Source: DAOTXK01 sp034435395
GTDB lineage: Bacteria; Chloroflexota; Anaerolineae; Aggregatilineales; Ch27
Assembly: GCA_034435395.1 (NCBI GenBank)
Contig: DAOTXK010000010.1
Location: forward strand, 1 to 7,793
Length of the DNA stretch: 7,793 bases
Direction: 5' to 3'
In this document: piece after piece, positions 1 through 5,233 of the stretch
Position numbering within the stretch: position 1 is the first letter of the stretch
How the letters are laid out: every line of letters begins with the position of its first letter
Translations under genes and position numbers: made by a program
Notes under the pieces: model-generated
Seen by the model: the letters and a program-made list of their open reading frames with translations, nothing else
What the model was told of the DNA's origin: nothing
Database searches by the model: none

Positions 1-1
1 G

Positions 2-193
2 AACTGGCACATGCGCGAGATGCGTTACGGCAAGTTCTCGCGGGCGGTGCGGCTGCCGGAAGGCGTCAACGTGGACAAGGCCGAGGCCGAACTTAAGGAT
101 GGCATCCTGACCGTCACCCTGCCCAGGAGCCAGCCCGGCCCGGTGAAGCAGATCGCCGTCAAGGCCAAAAAACTTTTGCAGGGCAAAAACTGA
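2..193 (+). CDS. Hsp20/alpha-crystallin small heat-shock protein, C-terminal part (5' truncated by window edge)
   Basis: This is an ATP-independent holdase chaperone of the small heat-shock family, of which only the last 63 residues lie in the window. The frame is open from base 2 (residues NWH precede the first Met at 11), so that Met is internal. Visible signatures are the strand following the MRYGKFSRAVRLPEGV stretch, the family A-x-x-x-D-G-(I/V)-L-x-V-x-x-P motif (AELKDGILTVTLP), and a C-terminal I-x-V element (QIAVKA) corresponding to the I-x-I/V tail motif that docks neighbouring subunits in oligomers. The tail after the motif is short and Lys-rich, ending LLQGKN. The TGA stop is at 191-193, and a strong terminator follows 30 bp later, so the transcript probably ends here and the gene is independent of the next one. 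Family assignment is firm; regulation lies outside the window. Confidence 0.93.
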   Translation, partial: NWHMREMRYGKFSRAVRLPEGVNVDKAEAELKDGILTVTLPRSQPGPVKQIAVKAKKLLQGKN

Positions 194-223
194 TCCATGC
201 CCCCCAACATCGCTGATCAACGG

Positions 224-255
224 GAGGCGTCCCCGCGACGCCTCTCGTGTTTTTT
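224..255 (+). terminator. Rho-independent terminator after the Hsp20 gene
   Basis: A perfect 8-bp stem, GAGGCGTC (224-231) pairing with GACGCCTC (237-244), has a 5-nt loop (CCCGC). It is followed by TCGTG and a run of six T (250-255). It lies about 30 bp downstream of the Hsp20 stop and upstream of the next gene, as expected for an intrinsic terminator. The T run starts 5 nt after the stem, slightly further than ideal. Confidence 0.85.
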
Positions 256-291
256 CGCCACGATTCTGCGGCGCGCTCCGGCCATCTGCAC

Positions 292-297
292 TATACT
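292..297 (+). promoter_or_regulatory. Possible -10 element (TATACT) for the secreted hydrolase gene
   Basis: TATACT differs from the sigma-70 -10 consensus (TATAAT) at one base and sits 55 bp upstream of the probable start codon, just after the Hsp20 terminator, which is where a promoter is needed. The GC-rich sequence at the normal -35 distance shows no recognisable -35 box, so this is a weak call based on position and one hexamer. Confidence 0.3.
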
Positions 298-310
298 CCG
301 CCCCAGACGA

Positions 311-342
311 TGACCTGATGGACAGGTGACCTGATGGACAGG
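311..342 (+). repeat. Perfect 16-bp tandem duplication in the 5' leader
   Basis: TGACCTGATGGACAGG occurs twice, back to back (311-326 and 327-342), without mismatch. Each copy contains an ATG and an ACAGG segment. In the second copy the ACAGG merges with the following GAGG to form the strong Shine-Dalgarno of the downstream gene. In the first copy ACAGG lies 7 nt before the ATG at 334, which is in frame with the gene. The ATG at 318 opens only a three-codon frame (M-D-R-stop) whose stop lies in the second copy. The repeat may be a replication-slippage product or paired operator half-sites; the sequence does not decide. Confidence 0.9.
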
Positions 343-345
343 AGG
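340..345 (+). promoter_or_regulatory. Shine-Dalgarno AGGAGG that decides the start at 352
   Basis: A consensus AGGAGG stands 6 nt before the ATG at 352. It lies downstream of the alternative ATG at 334 and so cannot serve it. This favours a start at 352, which also gives a compact standard signal peptide. Confidence 0.75.
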
Positions 346-351
346 AGTGCC

Positions 352-2058
352 ATGGGCCGCCCGACTAAACTGGCCGTGACTGTGATGATTCTGCTGGCCG
401 CGCTGTCGCTCGCCAGCGGTTCCGACGCGCCAGTCCTCGCCCAGGAAGGCGACAATTGCCCGGCCATCGTGCAGGCCGCCATCGAAGCCACCGATGCCGC
501 CTGCCGGGACACCGGGCGTAACCAGGCCTGCTACGGGAACACCCGGCTTGAGGCGATACCGCAGACGATAGCCGCCGACTTCGTCTTTGCCCGGCCCGGC
601 GACATCGAGGAGGTGGGCGATGTGCAGGCCATTCAGGCGTCGCCGCTGGACCAGGCCGCCGGAGACTGGGGCATCGCCCTGCTGCGCATCCAGGCGGACC
701 TCCCGGAGACGCTGCCCGGACAGAACGTCACCCTCGTGCTGTTCGGCGACGTGCAGCTCGAAAACGCGGGCGCGACCGCCCCGCCCCCGGTCCTCAGCGT
801 GACAGCGGCCGGCAACGTCAACCTGCGCGGCGGGCCGTCCACCGGCCACCCCATCGTCGGATCGCTGCGCGGCGGGGAGTCGGTCAGGGCCGACGGGCGG
901 CTGGCCGATGGATCATGGCTGCGCGTCCGCCATCCCGAAAGCGGCGGGCCGGCGTGGGTGTTTGCCTCGCTGGTGACGCCGGACGGCGACGTAAACACCC
1001 TGACCATCATCGAGCCGGGCGCGGAGGCCCCCGTTTACGGGCCGATGCAGGCCTTCTACTTCCGCACCGGCCTGGACGATGCGCCGTGCGCGGCAGCGCC
1101 GGCCAGCGGCATCCTCATCCAGACGCCGCAGGGGGCGGGCCAGGTGACGCTGAACATGAACGGCGTTGAGCTGGCGCTCGGCTCGACGGCGCTGGTGCAG
1201 GGCGGCAGCGGCCTGCCGGCCATGAACGTGGTGCTGCTGGAAGGCACAGGTTCGTTCCCCCAGCACGCCCTTGACCTGTATGGGGGGCAATACCAGCCCC
1301 TGCTCCCCCAGGACGGCGTGTGGGTCCCGGCGGGCGACCCGCAACCGCTCGACGCCAGCCAGTACGCCTACCTGCCGCTCGATCTGCTCCCGCGCCGCGT
1401 GGACATCTGCGAACGCCACGTCATCAGCAGCGGCCCGCACGACATCGTCAGCCGCTATTGCCCGCCGCCGCCCGATGCGTCTATGCCTGATGGCGCGGCC
1501 ATTCTGGTGCATGGGCGGGGGCTGGACCACTCGTCATGGGACTGGCTGGCACCCTGGCTGCTCGATCGGGGCTGGGCCGTCCTCACGCCGGATATGCCCG
1601 GCCACGGCCAGACCGGCGGGGCCGATCCGGCCTATGGCGACTGGGCGGCCATCATCACCGACCTGGTCGCCTTCGCCCAGGCGCGTGGCCACCAGCAGGG
1701 CGTGATCATCGGCTCCAGCATCGGGGCCAACAGCGGCCTGGCGGCCTGCGCCGGTTTGCCGGACTGGTGCCGGGGGGCGGGCCTGCTCTCGCCGGGGATC
1801 AACTACTTCGGCGTGGAAACGCCCGGCCCCATGGGGCAGATGGGCGACCGCCCGGTGTTCATCATCACCAGCGAGCATGACGCCCGCGGCGGCCCCGGCG
1901 ACGTGGCCCGCCAGATCGCCGCGTATGGCCGCAACGTCACCGTCCAGGTCTACCCCGGCGACCTGCACGGCACAGACCTGAGTTCCAGCTACGATCTCAC
2001 CGGCTGGCTGGCGGATTACGTGTTCCTGCCTGACTTCCTGCATCCGGACATCCGATAG
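352..2058 (+). CDS. Secreted modular protein: signal peptide, Cys-rich module, SH3-like domain, alpha/beta hydrolase
   Basis: A 568-residue exported protein. Residues 1-30 form a signal peptide: a basic start, a hydrophobic core around VTVMILLAALSLA, and probable cleavage after V-L-A30. Next comes a module with C36, C51 and C60 (motif GRNQACYG) and a stretch about SPLDQAAGDWGIA that I associate with Chloroflexota extracellular proteins. A bacterial SH3-like domain spans about 148-209 (VNLRGGPS early, W-V-F-A-S-L at the end), usually a cell-wall or ligand-binding module. A beta-rich region containing C246 follows to about 315. The C-terminal alpha/beta hydrolase begins at about 384 (ILVHGRG oxyanion-type loop). 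It has the nucleophile elbow G-S-S456-I-G, acid D510 (EHD) and H539 (DLHG), a complete catalytic triad. The substrate is unknown; esterase or lipase-like activity outside the cytoplasmic membrane is inferred. An in-frame ATG at 334 would add six residues (MDRRSA). The DUF89 gene follows 44 bp later on the same strand and may share the transcript. Confidence 0.85.
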   Translation: MGRPTKLAVTVMILLAALSLASGSDAPVLAQEGDNCPAIVQAAIEATDAACRDTGRNQACYGNTRLEAIPQTIAADFVFARPGDIEEVGDVQAIQASPLDQAAGDWGIALLRIQADLPETLPGQNVTLVLFGDVQLENAGATAPPPVLSVTAAGNVNLRGGPSTGHPIVGSLRGGESVRADGRLADGSWLRVRHPESGGPAWVFASLVTPDGDVNTLTIIEPGAEAPVYGPMQAFYFRTGLDDAPCAAAPASGILIQTPQGAGQVTLNMNGVELALGSTALVQGGSGLPAMNVVLLEGTGSFPQHALDLYGGQYQPLLPQDGVWVPAGDPQPLDASQYAYLPLDLLPRRVDICERHVISSGPHDIVSRYCPPPPDASMPDGAAILVHGRGLDHSSWDWLAPWLLDRGWAVLTPDMPGHGQTGGADPAYGDWAAIITDLVAFAQARGHQQGVIIGSSIGANSGLAACAGLPDWCRGAGLLSPGINYFGVETPGPMGQMGDRPVFIITSEHDARGGPGDVARQIAAYGRNVTVQVYPGDLHGTDLSSSYDLTGWLADYVFLPDFLHPDIR

Positions 2059-2102
2059 GGAAACGCCGCAGAAAACGATTCATAAGATCACAGGAAATCG
2101 CC

Positions 2103-3269
2103 ATGCCCACTCCCCCGCACGTCCCGCCCATGATCCGCACCGACGCGAGCAACGCCTTCGCCCACCACACGCTGCGGGTGCGCCTACCCGCCACCTTTCG
2201 CCAGACGCGGGACAGCAACCCCGACTACCCCGCCGCTATCCGGGACGCCCTGACCGCCCTGGCCGACAGCCTGGCCGACGACCAGCCTATCCCGCCGCTG
2301 GAACTCCCCGCCCCCGACTACGACGAGTGGACGGCGGCCTGGGAGGCGCATCGGGGCCATACCTGGCTGAGCACCGACTGGTGGTTCGCGGAGACCTATG
2401 CCTACCGCCTGCTCATCCAGGCCGTGCGCTGGTGGGAAACCGGTCGCGATCCCTTCGCCCCGACCAAGCAGGAGGAACTCGGGGGCGATTCGCTCTGGGC
2501 GCTGACCGGGCGGGCGCTGGCGATAGACGGGCCGGTTGAGGAGCGGCTGCGGGCGCTGATCCACCACGCCCTGTGGGGCAATCGCATCGATCTCAGTTAC
2601 GCGCCAGCGCTGGCCCACGGCCTGACCGTCAGCGACGAACACCTGCTCCTCGATGACAGCGTCCCGGTAGTGGAGCATCTGCTGCGCTCCCGGGGGACCG
2701 TGCACCTCATCGCCGATAACTTCGGCACCGAGCTGGCGATGGATTTTGTCCTGATCGATGCCCTGCTGGACGGCGTGGCCGACGCTGTGATGGTGCATCT
2801 CAAGCTGCATCCCACCTTCGTCAGCGATGCCACCGGCAGCGATGCCCTCGCCCTCATCCGCAGCCTGGAATCCAGCCCGCATGACCCGTCGATCCGGCGG
2901 CTGGGCCAGCGCCTCCGCGCCGCGCTGGAAGAAGGGCGGCTGCGCCTGGCCCCGGACCTTTACTGGAACAGCAGCCGTCTGCTGTGGGACCTGCCGCCGC
3001 GCCTGGCGCGCCTCTTCGAGGACGCCCGGCTGGTCATCATCAAGGGCGACGCCAATTACCGGCGGATGGCGGGGGATGCCATCTGGCCGCCGGCGATCGC
3101 GTTCCAGGAGGGCCTGAGTTATTTCCCCGCCCCGCTGGTGACCCTGCGCACGCTCAAAGGGGATACCCTGCTGGGACTGCCGGCGGAGCGGATCGCGCAG
3201 CTGGACGCCCAGGACCCGGAGTGGCGCACCAACGGCCAGCGCGGCCTCATCCAGAGCACGCTGGCCTGA
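2103..3269 (+). CDS. DUF89 protein, ARMT1-like (subfamily III) metal-dependent phosphatase / putative carboxyl methyltransferase
   Basis: A 388-residue cytosolic protein of the DUF89 damage-control family. The start is supported by AGGA at 2092-2095, 7 nt upstream. Visible family motifs in order are: W93-W-F-A-E97 with the following tyrosines in the helical N-terminal domain; L157-W-G-N160-R-x-D-L; the metal-site D205-N206-F-G-T-E210; K234-x-x-P-x-F-V-S-D242; K314-G-D316-x-N318-Y-R-R; and T347-L-R-T-L-K352 near the end, followed by W-R-T-N-G and G-L-I-Q. As I recall human ARMT1, it has equivalents of all these blocks, which places this protein in subfamily III rather than the pantothenate-kinase-linked subfamily. 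D205, N206 and D316 should coordinate the metal. Family members hydrolyse phosphometabolites such as fructose 1-phosphate (yeast YMR027W); human ARMT1 has been reported as a glutamate carboxyl methyltransferase. Which activity applies here is not readable. The gene converges on the aldolase gene with only 3 bp between stops. Confidence 0.87.
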   Translation: MPTPPHVPPMIRTDASNAFAHHTLRVRLPATFRQTRDSNPDYPAAIRDALTALADSLADDQPIPPLELPAPDYDEWTAAWEAHRGHTWLSTDWWFAETYAYRLLIQAVRWWETGRDPFAPTKQEELGGDSLWALTGRALAIDGPVEERLRALIHHALWGNRIDLSYAPALAHGLTVSDEHLLLDDSVPVVEHLLRSRGTVHLIADNFGTELAMDFVLIDALLDGVADAVMVHLKLHPTFVSDATGSDALALIRSLESSPHDPSIRRLGQRLRAALEEGRLRLAPDLYWNSSRLLWDLPPRLARLFEDARLVIIKGDANYRRMAGDAIWPPAIAFQEGLSYFPAPLVTLRTLKGDTLLGLPAERIAQLDAQDPEWRTNGQRGLIQSTLA

Positions 3270-3272
3270 CCG

Positions 3273-3938
3273 CTACCCCCTGGCCGCCGCAAACGTGATC
3301 TGCGCCCAGTCCTGCTCGAAGCCGTCGATGGAGGCCTCCGTCAGGTCGCTATCCAACAGGCGCAGGAACACCTCGTAAAAGACCACCACCGCGTGCGCCC
3401 CCGCCAGCAGCGCCGCCTCCGCCTGTTCCGGGGTGCGGACGCTGGCGGCGACGATGCGGGTGGCTGCGCCGTGCGCCTGATACAGGGCGTCGATGGCCCT
3501 CACCAGCCCGATGGCGTCCTCCCCGGCGTCTTCGATGCGGCCCACATAAGGGGCCACATAAGAGGCCCCGGCAGCGGCGGCCAGAAACGCCTGGTTGACC
3601 GTGGTCACCGCCGTGACCAATGGCCGGAGGCCCTCCCTGGCCAGGCGGCTGGCCGCCGAAATCCCGGCATGGGTGGCCACCAGCTTGGGCTTGATCTGGT
3701 CGGAAATCCGGCGCAGGGCCTCCATCTCGCGCAGGTAATCCGCCACCTCCGGCCCATGCAGCTGGACGTAAACCGGCACGTCCACGCGGTGGCACACTTC
3801 CGTCACCACATCCTCCAGCGTGCGGCCCGCCGCCGTCCAGCGGGCGATCAACGTGGGATTGGTCGCCACCGCCGCCGCCAGGCCGCTGGTCACCGCCGCC
3901 ACCACCTCGTCTATCGTCCCCGAAATCCACAGTTCCAA
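3273..3938 (-). CDS. Transaldolase / fructose-6-phosphate aldolase-like protein (FSA/TalC type), TTG start
   Basis: A class I aldolase of the small transaldolase family, predicted to be a TIM barrel forming a Schiff base with dihydroxyacetone-type donors. From the TTG at 3938 the product is 221 residues, against 220 for E. coli FsaA, and begins M-E-L like FsaA. Against FsaA from memory, the key positions fall at the same numbers: Schiff-base K85, Q59, T109, A129-P-Y131, and phosphate-site R134 and S166. A-T-N27-P matches the T-T-N28-P loop one residue offset, and F-E-Q-D-W near the C-terminus also matches. The exception is residue 6, Asp in FsaA but Ser here. AAGGAG at 3948-3953 stands 9 nt before TTG. 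The alternative ATG at 3959 (228 aa) contains that SD inside its coding region and has no good SD of its own. The gene lies 272 bp downstream of the ABC permeases on the same strand, suggesting a role in using the imported sugar. The exact substrate is unknown. Confidence 0.85.
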   Translation of the reverse strand: MELWISGTIDEVVAAVTSGLAAAVATNPTLIARWTAAGRTLEDVVTEVCHRVDVPVYVQLHGPEVADYLREMEALRRISDQIKPKLVATHAGISAASRLAREGLRPLVTAVTTVNQAFLAAAAGASYVAPYVGRIEDAGEDAIGLVRAIDALYQAHGAATRIVAASVRTPEQAEAALLAGAHAVVVFYEVFLRLLDSDLTEASIDGFEQDWAQITFAAARG

Positions 3939-3947
3939 GTTCGATGT

Positions 3948-3953
3948 CTCCTT
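3948..3953 (-). promoter_or_regulatory. Shine-Dalgarno AAGGAG that decides the TTG start of the aldolase gene
   Basis: Read on the minus strand, AAGGAG precedes TTG(GAACTG) by 9 nt. The spacing is acceptable, and the resulting N-terminus (M-E-L-W) matches the FsaA family start. This argues for TTG at 3938 over the ATG at 3959 and over the far-upstream ATG at 4079. Confidence 0.65.
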
Positions 3954-4175
3954 CCTCATGATCGTCTGCAATGGTTGAAGGGGCAAACCCTGGCCCGACC
4001 GCCAGACCGGCCGTCCCCGGCAGGATACGACCGGCAGCCGAAACGAGGGGAGTCGCCGCGAGGGGCGACGCTTCTTCACAGGAAACGCCCACCGCGCAGG
4101 ACCATCGCACGATGGGCGGGGACAAACCGGGTGCCGTCGCGCGCCGCCACTGGGCCGGCGGCGGCCCAGCCGGCA

Positions 4176-4192
4176 AACCCGCTGAACGGGTT
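4176..4192 (-). terminator. Weak candidate terminator downstream of the MalG-type permease
   Basis: A 6-bp perfect stem (AACCCG with CGGGTT, loop TTCAG on the minus strand) begins 19 bp past the permease stop and ends in TTT. The stem is short and the T run minimal. A second, stronger 8-bp stem without T run (4150-4169) follows 6 bp later and could instead stabilise the 3' end of the message. Confidence 0.3.
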
Positions 4193-4210
4193 ATCCACTG
4201 CTGCCCGATT

Positions 4211-5233
4211 TTAACCTTTGACCGCGCCGATCAGAATCCCGCGGGCGATGAACCGCTCCAGCACAAACGCCAGAATGACCACCGGGGCGATCATCAGCAG
4301 GACCAGCACCGAGATATTCCACCACTGTGGCCCACGGGTGGCGTTCTGGGCGACGACCAGCACTGGCATCGTCTGCGTGTCCGCGCCGGAGAGGAACAGG
4401 CCCAGGACATATTCGTTCCAGGCGAAGACCAGCACGATCAGAAACGTCGCCACCAGGCCGGGGACGGACAGCGGCAGGACGATCCGGAACAGAACCTGGA
4501 GGCGGGAAGCGCCATCGATAAACGCGCTCTCCTCCAGTTCGATGGGAATGCTCAGGAAATAGTCCCGCATAAACCAGATAACCAGCGGCAGGTTGATCGC
4601 CGTATAGGTGATGATCAGCGCCACCCGGGTGTTGAGCAGCCCTAACTGCTGGAAAAGGATGTAGATCGGGATAATCACGGCCACGGTGGGCAGCATGCGC
4701 TGGGAAATAAGCCAGAAGGCAATATCATTGTTGGACATCGTGCCTTTGAACCGCCGTCCAATCGTCTGGGCCAGCAACAAGAAGACAGCTATCCCGACGA
4801 TCACCGCCACCGGCCACGGCACCCCCAGGCCGATCCCCGCGATGGCCAGGACCAGGCAGCCCAGGAAAGTCAGAATGAGGCCCGGTTTGGGATGATAGGC
4901 GAACCGGCTGAGCGCATAGGACGCCAGCACCCCGATGACCAGGGCGATCGCCGAACTGGTCAGGCCCACCACGAGGGTATTGATGTACGGGCGGCTCACA
5001 AAGTTGTTTTCAATCAACAGGTATTGCCAGGCGTGCAGCGACGGCTGATAGTCCACATACGGGATGTACTTGGGGCCGGAACTGACATCGACGGGAAGCT
5101 TGAACGAGGTGACGATCAGCCAGTAAATCGGAAACAGGACGACAAACGTCCACAGCCCCAACAGCACATACGACACGGCCATCATGGCCGGTGAGGGCTT
5201 GAAGGGATTCGAGGAGCTGAACCAGCGCTTCAT
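4211..5233 (-). CDS. CUT1 carbohydrate ABC transporter permease, MalG type, with an extra membrane hairpin
   Basis: One of the two inner-membrane subunits of a binding-protein-dependent sugar importer; 340 residues, about 60 more than the usual ~280. The start at 5233 is chosen because GGAG lies 8 nt upstream and the ATG overlaps the previous stop as ATGA; further upstream the frame runs through the other permease gene. Predicted helices are about 18-41, 83-112, 173-198, 203-222, 256-276 and 305-325. An additional hydrophobic pair lies at about 118-137 and 141-158. The cytoplasmic EAA loop that contacts the ATPase is E234-E-S-A-F-I-D-G241 with L-P at 253-254. The motif NNDIAFWLISQRMLP (168-182) leads into the third core helix. 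The C-terminal A-W-N-E-Y segment (271-275) is typical of MalG-type subunits. Translation is probably coupled to the upstream permease. Family is firm; the transported sugar is unknown. Confidence 0.93.
   Translation of the reverse strand: MKRWFSSSNPFKPSPAMMAVSYVLLGLWTFVVLFPIYWLIVTSFKLPVDVSSGPKYIPYVDYQPSLHAWQYLLIENNFVSRPYINTLVVGLTSSAIALVIGVLASYALSRFAYHPKPGLILTFLGCLVLAIAGIGLGVPWPVAVIVGIAVFLLLAQTIGRRFKGTMSNNDIAFWLISQRMLPTVAVIIPIYILFQQLGLLNTRVALIITYTAINLPLVIWFMRDYFLSIPIELEESAFIDGASRLQVLFRIVLPLSVPGLVATFLIVLVFAWNEYVLGLFLSGADTQTMPVLVVAQNATRGPQWWNISVLVLLMIAPVVILAFVLERFIARGILIGAVKG

Larger units (their letters stand above)
3939..4210 (-). other. 272-bp spacer between permease and aldolase genes, with three small hairpins
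   Basis: No convincing gene lies here on either strand; open frames crossing it look like shadows caused by the high GC content. Reading on the minus strand from the permease stop, there are three perfect inverted repeats: AACCCG/CGGGTT (4176-4192, 5-nt loop), CTGGGCCG/CGGCCCAG (4150-4169, 4-nt loop) and GTCGCC/GGCGAC (4052-4069, 6-nt loop). Only the first is followed by a few T residues (GGGTTTG), so a weak terminator after the transporter operon is possible. I found no convincing -35/-10 pair for the aldolase. The length is enough for a separate promoter or a leader regulating the aldolase. Confidence 0.5.

Noticed and set aside
310..329. Upstream mini-frames (ATG 310, two codons; ATG 318, three codons) as regulatory leader peptides
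   Set aside because: Too short and without their own strong SD; they follow from the duplicated sequence, so they are mentioned only with the repeat.
217..849. Long minus-strand open frame opposite the hydrolase gene
   Set aside because: Arg/Gly/His-rich composition with no recognisable domain, crossing a terminator and a leader; typical antisense shadow in GC-rich DNA.
3542..3566. Apparent 12-bp tandem repeat CCACATAAGRGG inside the aldolase gene
   Set aside because: It encodes the conserved family segment S-Y-V-A-P-Y-V, whose repeated Y-V codons explain the similarity.
3960..4079. N-terminal extension of the aldolase from the ATG at 4079
   Set aside because: The added residues are Arg/Pro-rich, do not resemble the family, and a better SD and family-like N-terminus exist at the TTG at 3938.
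3349..4176. Minus-strand open frame in a shifted frame over the aldolase
   Set aside because: Gly/Arg-rich low-complexity translation; the other frame holds the transaldolase motifs.
3393..4214. Long plus-strand open frame across the aldolase and spacer
   Set aside because: Antisense to a gene with clear family motifs; rich in Arg, Gln, His and Pro with no domain or SD.
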